A stretch of 64,000 nucleotides of DNA from Lewinellaceae bacterium (GTDB lineage Bacteria > Bacteroidota > Bacteroidia > Chitinophagales > Saprospiraceae), in the NCBI GenBank assembly GCA_016713985.1, contig JADJOD010000031.1, positions 1 to 64,000 of the forward strand, written 5' to 3'. Positions 1 through 7,794 of this stretch are shown here, piece after piece (the stretch's first letter is position 1; every line of letters begins with the position of its first letter). The position numbers and the translations under genes were made by a program. A model generated the notes under the pieces. That model was not told where the DNA came from and made no database searches. It worked only from the letters and a program-made list of their open reading frames with translations.

Positions 1-827
1 GAGCGGGTATTCGGCCACCTGAAAGTGACCGGCGTGATGAACGGCGCCAAAAACGAACGCGCTGTCTTCACGCGGGTGGAACGCACCGGCAGCCCGGTTT
101 TACACGCCGAAGGCTTCTACGACAGCGCCACGGGCGAGCGCAAGGCTTACCTGCACATCGGGCCGCAATTCGGCACCGTGTCCAAACAAAGCGTCAACGA
201 AGCCGTGAAAGAATGCCGCTCCCGCGGCGATGCCGACTGGCTCGTCATCCTCGGGTTCAGTTTCGAAAGCGACATCGCCAACCAGAGCGTCACGCAGAAA
301 GTGGGCAGCTTCGAGGTCACCAAAGTGCGCATGCACGACGACCTCCTGCAGGAAGGCCTCACGAAAAAAGACCGGAAAGCGGCGTCCTTTGTCACCATCG
401 GCGAGCCCGACGTCATCGTCACGCCGTCCACCGTCGACCGTCCACCGTCTACCGTTCAGGTAGAAATTCAGGGTTGGATATTTACGACCCCATCCGCGAC
501 GAAGTCCGCGCCCGCTCGGTGCAGGACATCGCCTACTGGATGCTGGACGACGACTACGACGGCTCCAACTTCATCGTCCGCCAGGTGTTCTTCTGCGGCG
601 GCGACAAGGACGAATTCGACAAATGGAAACGCGGCCTCTCCGACATGGCCAAACAACAAACCAAAACCCGCGCCGAACGCACCCTGCGCCTCGAACTCGA
701 CGACGAGGCCTGGGATAGACTCTATGGCCACGTCTCGCACCCGATACCTGCCACGCCGGGCCGGAAAGTGGCGGTGCGGGTGGTGAGTCAGTTTGGGGAG
801 GAGAGTATGAAAGTGATAGGAATATGA
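1..827 (+). CDS. Site-specific DNA methyltransferase, C-terminal part (type III Mod-like), frameshifted
   Basis: The gene enters from outside the window, so the N-terminal catalytic motifs are not visible. What remains reads like the C-terminal region of adenine-specific Mod-type methyltransferases: an AYLHIGPQFGTVSK stretch, a DWLVILGFSFE strand, IGEPDV, then VEIQG and LDIYDP, ending in a KVAVRVVSQFGEE-type tail. VEIQG and LDIYDP lie in different frames. One extra base near position 473 (TT instead of TTT) would join them. Five 7-bp repeats at 424-458 are read in frame just before this point. The stop codon overlaps the start of the helicase gene (ATGA), so the two are translationally coupled. 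Together they may form a restriction-modification-like or other defence unit. Family assignment is by recalled similarity only. Confidence 0.75.
   Translation, partial: AGIRPPESDRRDERRQKRTRCLHAGGTHRQPGFTRRRLLRQRHGRAQGLPAHRAAIRHRVQTKRQRSRERMPLPRRCRLARHPRVQFRKRHRQPERHAESGQLRGHQSAHARRPPAGRPHEKRPESGVLCHHRRARRHRHAVHRRPSTVYRSGRNSGLDIYDPIRDEVRARSVQDIAYWMLDDDYDGSNFIVRQVFFCGGDKDEFDKWKRGLSDMAKQQTKTRAERTLRLELDDEAWDRLYGHVSHPIPATPGRKVAVRVVSQFGEESMKVIGI
424..458 (+). repeat. Five tandem heptamers inside the methyltransferase gene
   Basis: The units are CCGTCCA, CCGTCGA, CCGTCCA, CCGTCTA and CCGTTCA. Two of these unit types are the reverse complement of the heptamers in the intergenic array at 38718-38815, so the same minisatellite family occurs inside a coding region here. 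The unit length of 7 is not a multiple of 3, so gain or loss of one unit would change the reading frame. Confidence 0.85.
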
Positions 828-891
828 CCAACCTCCACCCCCTCAACGAAAAACAACGCGAAGCCGTCGTCAGTGAAGACAAACGACTGCT
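824..891 (+). repeat. Direct repeat A1 (helicase 5' end)
   Basis: These 68 bp begin exactly at the helicase ATG and match 3913-3980 with two substitutions. The sequences upstream and downstream of the two copies are unrelated. The pair brackets the helicase gene and the unusual region behind it. Confidence 0.9.
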
Positions 892-2965
892 GGTGCTGGC
901 CGGGGCGGGCTCCGGCAAAACCAGAACCTTGTTGCAAAAAATCATCTACCTGATCGAGGAAAAAGGGGTCAGTCCCTTGGACATCTTAGCCATTACGTTT
1001 ACCAAAAACGCGGCCAATGAAATGCTCGACCGCCTGATTCTGGTGGCGGACAAGACGGGCGAATACGAGGCTGTTTTACACGATAAAAAGAAATCAAAAG
1101 CGGATAAAGAGGCAGCCAGGCACACGTTTATTCAGAAATACAAATGGATTCAGGGGCTGACGGTCCGCACGTTCCACAGTTTCGGGTACAATTTAATGCG
1201 GAGTTACGGCGTCCATGAATTTGATAACAGATTCAGGATTGTCGGGGAGGAAAAAAGTAATGAAGAGGATGAATATTCAAAATACATCGCCCCGGAAACG
1301 GCTTATGAAGTTTTTTATAAACTGCTCATTCAACGATGTGAAGACACCCGGTACCTGCTCGCCCTGAAAAGATATGTGCTTGATTATGTGGTGGATAAAA
1401 TACACCTCAAGGAAGGTAAAATACAATACTTGCCCCGGGAAGGCAAGTTTTATACCACCTTGGACGGCACGAAGGTGCGCTCGAAATCGGAACAGTTTAT
1501 CGCGGATTACTTTTACCGGCACAGCATTCCCTGCCAGTACGAGCCGCAGATACAGGTAAAAGATTTCCCGTTTCGCCCCGCCTTCTATATCCCGGCCGCC
1601 AACCTGTTCATCGAACACGTGAGCAACAAAAGTTATTCGATGCGCGACAAGGAGGAACAATTCCAGCAGGGAGGAGTGCTTTATGCAAAAACGTACGAAC
1701 GAATGGCGGAAAATTCGGCCCTGTTTAATCTTGCATTAGACAATTTAGTCCGGGGGCGTTTGCCGTCCAATTATAACACCTCGAAATCCATCACTTTTCA
1801 GGAGGCTTTTAAAGGGCACCTGGACCACGTGAAGGAATTTGTACGAATGGTCATGCGCATTACCGATCTGATCAAGGTAGAGAGTCTGGATCCGGAGCAG
1901 GTTTTGTTGAATGCCCGAAAAGACCAGCACGAGCGCGTCCGGAATTTTTATGAACTGGCCATTCCTGTCTTTCTGGATTACGGAAAATACTGCGTCGACA
2001 AATCCTATCTGGATTTTAACGACCTCATTTCCCGAACGGTTTCCCTGCTTAAAAACCAGGAAGATATTGCACATAAGGTTCGGGCCCGATACCCGTATGT
2101 GCTGGTCGACGAATTCCAGGACGTCAACAATCTCCAGGTCGATTTGATCAAACTCCTGCTGACCGACGATACACAACTTTTTTGTGTGGGTGATGACTGG
2201 CAAAGTATCTATGGTTTCCGGGGCTCCAATGTGGATTATATCATTGAGTTTGAGAAGCATTTCCCACCTGCCACCATCATCAAACTCAACCTGAATTACC
2301 GCAGTACACAAAACATCGTAGGCGCCAGCAACGAGGTCATCAAAAACAACCGGTATAAAATTGAAAAAGACATCCTGGCTTCCAAAAACTCGGAGCACAA
2401 GATCGTAGTATATGCCGGGATCGATGAGGAGGAAAACGTGGCGTATTGTATGCAGAAGGTCCGGGAGTGCCTCGAAGAAGGTATTCCGGCCGAAGAAATC
2501 CTGTTTCTGTACCGGCGCAGCAAGATGTTTCACCCCTTTTTTGAAGGATTAAAAAAAGAAGGATGGAGTATCCCGTACAAAACGATACACGCAGCCAAAG
2601 GCTTAGAAGCCAAAATTGTGTTTATCATCGGCCTGACCGACGGCTTCGGCGGCTTTCCGGATATCTGGCTGGAAGACCGGATTTTCCAGGTAGTGAAAAA
2701 AGCCAACCTCGATCTGTTGCTGGAAGAGGAGCGGCGTTTGTTTTACGTCGCCATCACGCGGGCCAAGGACAAACTGTTCTTAGTCACGGAAAAAGGCCGG
2801 GAGTCCAGTTTTTTAAAGGAAATACCGGAGCGATATACCGTTCGAACGGGTATACCTGTACCATCTGTGGTGGAAGAAGTCAGGCTGTGTCCGACGTGTT
2901 ACAGTCAGTTGGAAAAGATGTTTTCGTATTGTCCGTATTGTGGGGCGAAAAGTGGGGTGAGGTAG
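824..2965 (+). CDS. UvrD/Rep-type superfamily 1 helicase with nuclease-like insertion and C-terminal zinc ribbon
   Basis: A 713-residue ATP-dependent DNA helicase. Visible motifs are Walker A GAGSGKT (27-33), DEFQD (429-433), GDDWQSIYGFRG, LNYRST, TIHAAKGLEAK and FYVAITRAKD. Between motifs Ia and II, around residues 205-280, lies a restriction-endonuclease-like insertion (KVRSKSEQF ... RPAFYIP ... LFIEHV). In this fold the usual PD-(D/E)xK start would be PDF; here it is PAF (residues 252-254), so the catalytic Asp appears lost. The C-terminus carries two CxxC pairs (689/692 and 703/706), a zinc ribbon. The ATG overlaps the methyltransferase stop. The first 68 bp recur at 3913-3980. A defence or DNA-repair role is inferred from context. 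Confidence 0.88.
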   Translation: MTNLHPLNEKQREAVVSEDKRLLVLAGAGSGKTRTLLQKIIYLIEEKGVSPLDILAITFTKNAANEMLDRLILVADKTGEYEAVLHDKKKSKADKEAARHTFIQKYKWIQGLTVRTFHSFGYNLMRSYGVHEFDNRFRIVGEEKSNEEDEYSKYIAPETAYEVFYKLLIQRCEDTRYLLALKRYVLDYVVDKIHLKEGKIQYLPREGKFYTTLDGTKVRSKSEQFIADYFYRHSIPCQYEPQIQVKDFPFRPAFYIPAANLFIEHVSNKSYSMRDKEEQFQQGGVLYAKTYERMAENSALFNLALDNLVRGRLPSNYNTSKSITFQEAFKGHLDHVKEFVRMVMRITDLIKVESLDPEQVLLNARKDQHERVRNFYELAIPVFLDYGKYCVDKSYLDFNDLISRTVSLLKNQEDIAHKVRARYPYVLVDEFQDVNNLQVDLIKLLLTDDTQLFCVGDDWQSIYGFRGSNVDYIIEFEKHFPPATIIKLNLNYRSTQNIVGASNEVIKNNRYKIEKDILASKNSEHKIVVYAGIDEEENVAYCMQKVRECLEEGIPAEEILFLYRRSKMFHPFFEGLKKEGWSIPYKTIHAAKGLEAKIVFIIGLTDGFGGFPDIWLEDRIFQVVKKANLDLLLEEERRLFYVAITRAKDKLFLVTEKGRESSFLKEIPERYTVRTGIPVPSVVEEVRLCPTCYSQLEKMFSYCPYCGAKSGVR

Positions 2966-3106
2966 GGTGAAGATACCGGTCCAGATTGGGTTCTCCGTCA
3001 ATTTTGGTCATACATAATCGATCTACGTAGATAATTACAATAAATTATTCATAATCAATTATTTACCGGGTTTTGCCAAATGTAAAGTTTCTGATCAGTG
3101 CTTTTT

Positions 3107-3766
3107 TCACGCCACCAAACCCAACCGTTCCTTCGCCTTTGCCAGCATCATCGGCCGCACGTCCCGTGATTGTCGCACTTCTTCGTAGGGCAAGTGGATC
3201 ACAATATAACGCATGCCGTCTTCTTCATCGATCCAGTCATCTTCCTCTCCGCCTTCACGGGTGCAAATGAAAACAATGCCGACATTTTGAAGGCTGGAGA
3301 ACTGATCTTCAATGTATTTTGTGTCTACTTTGTCAAGAATATCGTGGTCAACCTTTTCTTCTGGTGAATTTTTCAAATTTAAGAAGGCACGCCCGCCTGA
3401 TTTGGGGGCGGGGGTCCCGCGGGGGGGCGGGCCGTTTCGGGCGGGGGGGGTTTTGTTCCGCTTGCTGGGTGGGCCTCTAAATTGTAAATCATATATTACG
3501 TTATTCCTGATTAGAAATTTAACGGCATAACTTTTACAACATTCATCTTCTGGCTTTCGATGAAATGGTTCTGCTGTGCACAGGTAGCCCCCTTTGCTCC
3601 GTGCGCCGGTCGTCAGTGTTTTGGGTGGGTTGGGGTTCTTTGTTTCAACTGTGGCCGCTGTGTTTGGTTGCGGTTTTCCGTATTCGGTTTCGGCGAAATT
3701 CTGGATCATGATAAGCGGCCTGCTTCGGCCTCTTGCGTTTTCTATTTTCTGGTTACTTTCAGGCAA
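3107..3766 (-). CDS. Hypothetical protein, apparently interrupted by a G-rich insert
   Basis: I do not recognise this frame. Its C-terminal third (encoded by about 3107-3380, including QNVGIVFICTREGG and DGMRYIVIHLPYEEV) has the look of a real globular acidic protein. A short upstream stretch (SYAVKFLIRNNVIYDL) also looks coding. Between them lies a proline, glycine and arginine-rich passage encoded by the G-rich element at about 3385-3477, which is probably an insertion. The N-terminal 80 residues look like translated noncoding DNA, so the true start is uncertain. It is convergent with the helicase and lies inside the direct-repeat bracket at 824-3980. It may be a decayed accessory gene. Confidence 0.35.
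   Translation of the reverse strand: MPESNQKIENARGRSRPLIMIQNFAETEYGKPQPNTAATVETKNPNPPKTLTTGARSKGGYLCTAEPFHRKPEDECCKSYAVKFLIRNNVIYDLQFRGPPSKRNKTPPARNGPPPRGTPAPKSGGRAFLNLKNSPEEKVDHDILDKVDTKYIEDQFSSLQNVGIVFICTREGGEEDDWIDEEDGMRYIVIHLPYEEVRQSRDVRPMMLAKAKERLGLVA
3385..3477 (+). other. Very G-rich insert with G-quadruplex potential
   Basis: The plus strand carries closely spaced G runs of 5, 5, 7, 3, 3 and 8 between 3404 and 3450, far more GC-rich than the AT-rich flanks. Four or more runs of at least three G with short loops meet the usual G-quadruplex pattern. It sits within an otherwise coding-looking minus-strand frame, with AT-rich sequence on both sides. No inverted repeats or transposase are seen. 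Confidence 0.6.
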
Positions 3767-3912
3767 AAGTATATGAGTATGCTATAATATGGAAATTATT
3801 TTCTATTTTATATACAATCCCGAAGCGTTTTATCCATAAAATGGATTAATATAATAAAAGAGAAAGGCCGGTCAGAAGATATCAGGTTTTAAAATTCAAT
3901 TTCCATCCATCA

Positions 3913-3980
3913 ATGACCAACCTCCACCCCCTCAACGAAAAACAATGCGAAGCCGTCGTCAGTGAAGACAAACAACTGCT
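3913..3980 (+). pseudogene. Direct repeat A2: truncated copy of the helicase 5' end
   Basis: This copy repeats the first 68 bp of the helicase gene with two base changes, including the ATG, and then runs into a stop codon after about 24 codons. It has no helicase motif, so it is a remnant. The 140 bp before it are AT-rich and show no gene; the sequence after it leads into the 21-bp tandem array. Confidence 0.85.
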
Positions 3981-4017
3981 CCCCTAAAAAATGTATGAAT
4001 TACGTTGTTTATCCAAA

Positions 4018-4165
4018 CGTTTACGTCCCAGACCCAAACGTTTACGTTCCCGACCCAAAACTTTACGTCCCGGACCTAAACGTTTACGTTGGGTGACGTA
4101 AAATTTTACGTCCCGGACCTAAAGTTTTACGTTCCGGACCTAAACGTTTGGGCCCGGAACCTAAA
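4018..4165 (+). repeat. Seven-unit 21-bp tandem array
   Basis: Seven consecutive units of about 21 bp (one is 22 bp), each close to CGTTTACGTCCCGGACCTAAA, occupy 4018-4165. The units differ from each other by several substitutions, so the array is old or diversifying. It does not sit in a convincing gene: short frames through it encode repeated YVPDL-like peptides but end quickly. The rest of 3981-4355 shows no gene. Confidence 0.85.
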
Positions 4166-4355
4166 AATATCTCAAAAGGACGTAATCGTATGGGTGAAGC
4201 GGACAAACAGAACTCAATTCCACCCAATGGATCGTTTTTTTCAAAAACCCTGTAAATCCTGTAAATCCTGTCGGAACTTTGCCTTGTGAACCGGCCCCTG
4301 TGGACCAGTCGACCTGATCATCCGTTCAAAATGAAAACACCGCATCCAACGCACC

Positions 4356-5704
4356 ATGACGATTCCGCAAGAAAAACCCAATAAAAACAGCCGCAACGTG
4401 GCCGTCAGCATTTTTTCATTTTTATCGCCCTGTCCGCCTTATCGGCCTTTTATCCGTCACAACATCCGGAAGGAGGCGATTTTGGCACCGGCAATATCGC
4501 TTTTATGCTTTCCGCTTCCGGACTGGTGTTGCTGATGACGCCGGGACTCTCGTTTTTTTACGGCGGCATGGTCAACTCCAGGAGCATCATTTCCACCATG
4601 CTGCAAAGTTTTGTCGCGCTGGGCATCGTAAGCCTGCTCTGGTACGTGGTGGGTTTCAGCCTCGCTTTCGGCGACGATGTCGGCGGCATCATCGGCAACC
4701 CGGCCACCTTCCTTTTTTTCGACAAGGTGGGTTTGGCGGCGCACAACCGGATGGGCACGGCGCTTCCCTTCGTGTTGTTTGCTTCCTTTCAACTGAAATT
4801 TGCCATCATCACCCCGGCCCTCATCACCGGCTCTTTTGCCGAACGGGTGCGTTTTTGGGGTTATGTCATTTTTGTTTGTTTGTTTTCCCTGCTGATTTAT
4901 TGCCCGCTCGCGCACATGACCTGGCACCCCGACGGTTTGTTGTTCAAAATGGGGGTGCTGGACTTTGCCGGTGGCACGGTGGTACACATTTCGGCGGGTT
5001 TTGCCGCATTGGCCGGAGCCATTTTTCTCGGGCGCCGACAGTCGCACCTGACGCAAAAAACGCACACGGCTGTGAATGTGCCCTACGTGGTGCTGGGCAC
5101 CGGCTTGTTGTGGTTCGGCTGGTTCGGTTTTAATGCCGGCAGCGCCCTGGAGTCGAACAGCTTAGCCGTGCTCGCCTTTATCAATACCAACCTTGCGTCG
5201 GCGTCGGCCATGCTGGCCTGGATGTTGTTCGACCTGGTACGCGGCAAAAAAGCATCGGCGGTGGGCGCCTGTGTGGCGGCGGTGGTGGGCTTAGTGGCGA
5301 TCACACCGGCGGCGGGTTTTGTCAGTTTCGGCAGTAGTTTATTTATTGGTGTGGTGGCCGCCATCGTGTGCAACCTCGCCGTCCACTGGAAAACAAAATC
5401 CGACCTGGACGATACGCTCGACGTATTCCCCTGCCACGGCGTGGGCGGCATCGTGGGTATGTTGCTGACGGCGGTTTTTGCCAAACAAGGCGGCCTCATT
5501 ACCGGGCAAACAACCCTGTTTTTTCACCACTTGCTGGCCCTGCTGTTGGTCAGCGCCTTCACTTTTTTCGGCTCCCTGCTGCTTTATCACTTCGTGGCCT
5601 TGTTTACGCCGCTGCGCGTCACGGCGGAAGAGGAAGCCATGGGGCTGGATATTTCACAACACGAGGAATCGGTGTTTTTGCAGGGGAAAAATTTTGTACG
5701 CTGA
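4356..5704 (+). CDS. amt: Ammonium transporter (Amt family), frameshifted near the N-terminus
   Basis: An integral membrane NH4+/NH3 channel. The body shows the family hallmarks: MTPGLSFFYGGMV, SFAERVRF, the HISAGFAAL segment, WFGWFGFNAGSAL and a CHGVGGIVGML motif late in the protein. Most of it reads from 4505. The N-terminal membrane segment and periplasmic linker (FIFIALSALSAFYP ... GDFGTGNIAF) lie just upstream in the same frame, but the ATG at 4356 is one base out. Adding one T to the T6 run at 4411-4416 restores a continuous protein of about 450 residues. No glnK/PII gene is adjacent, which is unusual for amt but not decisive. It is convergent with eda. Confidence 0.92.
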
Positions 5705-5779
5705 GGGAAGTGCGGATTGCCGGGGTGGATTTGTGGTGTTGTGTTTGGAATGGCGGGTGACGGCGCTCCCCTCACCCAT

Positions 5780-6490
5780 TCACTTCCCAACTTTTACCCC
5801 TTGAATCGTATCCGCAACAAAACGCACCTTTTCTTCCAGGCCAGCGTAGTCGCCCTGCTCCAGGAGGTCCGGGGTGATGAGTTTGGAGCCCATACCGACA
5901 CAGGTTGCGCCGGCCCGGAACCACCCGCGCAAATTATCTTCATCGGGAGACACGCCGCCCGAGATCATGGCCCGGGTCCAGGGGCAAGGGCCGTGATGCG
6001 CTTTCAAAAAAGCCGGGCCCAGCACTTCGCCGGGGGCAATTTTTACGATTTCGACGCCCAGTTCTTCGGCGCGACCAATTTCCGAAGAGGTGGCCACACC
6101 GGGAATAACCGCGATTTTGCGGCGATTGCAGGTCAGAATTACGTCCTCCCGCAGCAGCGGAGTAACGATAAAACCGGCGCCCAGTTGCAGGTACAAAGCC
6201 GCCGTGCCGGCATCCTGGATGGAGCCCGCACCCAGAATGAGGTCCGGGAATTCGATACGAACCCGCCGGGCCAGCGCGGCGAACACCTCATGGGCAAAAT
6301 CGCCCCGGTTGGTAAATTCCACAACCCGCGCCCCGCCCCGGTAACATGCTGCCGTAATCTGAAAGGCCTTTTCGGGGTCCGGGTGATAAAACAGGGGCAC
6401 CAAACCGGTGTCCGCCATAACCCGGTATACCTGAAGACGAGTAACTGAAGCCATAATAACAGGTTGTTTGTTGTGTAAAAACGCGATCAC
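5780..6490 (-). CDS. eda: KDPG/KHG aldolase
   Basis: A 236-residue class I aldolase that would split 2-keto-3-deoxy-6-phosphogluconate into pyruvate and glyceraldehyde 3-phosphate. Visible features are EFTNRG near the N-terminus (the family glutamate), GAGSIQDAGTA, the Schiff-base lysine region VEIVKIAPGE, and GGVSPDEDNLRGWFRAGATCVGMGS at the phosphate-binding end. It lies just downstream of kdgK on the same strand, 30 bp apart, so the two form the last two steps of hexuronate breakdown, divergently oriented from uxuA and the transporter. Confidence 0.93.
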   Translation of the reverse strand: MIAFLHNKQPVIMASVTRLQVYRVMADTGLVPLFYHPDPEKAFQITAACYRGGARVVEFTNRGDFAHEVFAALARRVRIEFPDLILGAGSIQDAGTAALYLQLGAGFIVTPLLREDVILTCNRRKIAVIPGVATSSEIGRAEELGVEIVKIAPGEVLGPAFLKAHHGPCPWTRAMISGGVSPDEDNLRGWFRAGATCVGMGSKLITPDLLEQGDYAGLEEKVRFVADTIQGVKVGK

Positions 6491-6520
6491 GTAAAGGCAA
6501 AGGTGGGCAAAATACCGGAT

Positions 6521-7516
6521 TCAGCGGCTGACCCTGCCCCCCGTGTTCCCGGCCATCAACGAACGCACTTCATCTTCGGCCGACAGGTTAAAATCACCTT
6601 TGATATAATGTTTTAAAGCCGCCGCTGCCGCCGCAAACTCAATCGTTTCCTGCGGATCGACCGGCGCCTTTTGTAACCCAAAAATCAATCCGGCCATAAA
6701 GCGTCGCCGCTGCCGATGCGGTCGAGCATATCCGGCAGGTCGTACGTGCGGGATTCATATACGTTTTGACCGTCAAAAAGGATGCCGCGATAGGTATTGT
6801 GCGAGGCCGAAAGCCCTTGCCGGTTCGACATGGCGATGTGGCTCAACCCGGGGAAAACGCGACGCGACGTTTTTTAAAAGTGCGGCGTCGTTTTTTTCCC
6901 GTATACCGAAATAAAGATCGAATGAACTCGCGTCGCCGAGTACAACATCAGCAAAATCAATGAGTTGTGGCATAACCTGGGCGGGTGTTTTGCCGTATTG
7001 CCAAAGTTTGTCGCGGTAATTCAGGTCGCAGGAAATACGAATGCCCAGTTCGGACGCAATGGCCAGGGCTTCCTGTGTTGCGGCGGCGGCGGTCTGCGAC
7101 AGGGCGGGTGTGATGCCCGACCAATGCAGCCACGAAGCATTGGCCAAGACCCGGCGCCAGTCAATCATACCCGGCGCAAGGGTGGCCATACCCGAACCCT
7201 GCCGGTCGTACAATACCTTGCTGCCGCGCAAGCCCGCACCCGTTTCGAGGAAATAAATACCCAGCCGTTCGCCGCCGCGGACGCAGTGCCGGGTGTCCAC
7301 GCCGTAGCGGGCGACAGCGCCAAGGGCCGCCCGGCCCGGTTCATGACCGGGCGCACGGGTCACGTAGGCCGCAGGAAGCCCCCATTGAGCCAGGTTTACC
7401 GCAACATTGGCCTCCGAACCGCCGTAAGTCGCGTCGAAAACGGGGGCCTGAATCAGCCGCAGGCCGTCGGGTGGACTGAGGCGGAGCATAATTTCGCCGA
7501 AACAAACAATTTGCAT
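6521..7516 (-). CDS. kdgK: 2-keto-3-deoxygluconate kinase (PfkB family), frameshifted
   Basis: A PfkB-fold sugar kinase beginning MQIVCFGEIMLRLSPP, with the GGSEANVAVNLAQWG substrate motif and CDLNYRDKLW in the middle. The longest frame stops after 247 residues, but the expected C-terminus follows one base out of frame. It contains LSASHNTYRG and the catalytic DRIGSGDAFMAG motif and ends at 6521. The single-base shift is at the C/G homopolymer near 6847-6854. The product phosphorylates KDG to KDPG for the aldolase encoded next to it. The intact motifs on both sides of the shift favour a sequence error over decay. Confidence 0.9.
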
Positions 7517-7794
7517 CTCTGAGGAACTCGGGTAGTGGTTTGTTGTAACAGGATGGGAAAACGGAGGAGCCCGGAAGAAGAACCCGCACTCCGGAAAACC
7601 GGGTTAAAGATATACCCGGCAGTCAATAAAGTTGTTGCACAAGATGAGGAAGCCCGGCGGAGTTGTCGCAAAAGGCTTCAAATCAACCAGGGTGGCGCAT
7701 TTTCTGCCCTTGCAGCGGATGAAAAAATAAAATCGTTGACAAAACGCCCTCCGAATATTGGACTTTTACGGATTGGTTTTTAAAACGTGATTTT
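7517..7794. promoter_or_regulatory. Divergent intergenic region between kdgK and the DUF1080 gene
   Basis: These 278 bp separate the two arms of the hexuronate locus, so promoters in both directions are expected here. I see no clear TAnnTTTG box, no operator palindrome and no linked regulator gene in the locus. Nothing else is evident. Confidence 0.4.

Noticed and set aside
821..830. Methyltransferase-helicase pair as a complete type III restriction system
   Set aside because: The partner is a UvrD/Rep helicase with zinc ribbon, not a Res-type SF2 translocase-nuclease, and the nuclease-like site looks incomplete.
4018..4165. Possible CRISPR array
   Set aside because: The 21-bp units are directly adjacent without unique spacers, and no cas genes are present.
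4089..4289. 66-codon open frame with YVPDL repeats
   Set aside because: It only translates part of the tandem array plus unrelated sequence, with no start signal and no matching frame for the first units.
5704..5788. Terminator between amt and eda
   Set aside because: Only a 7-bp complementary pair separated by about 70 bases; too weak to call.
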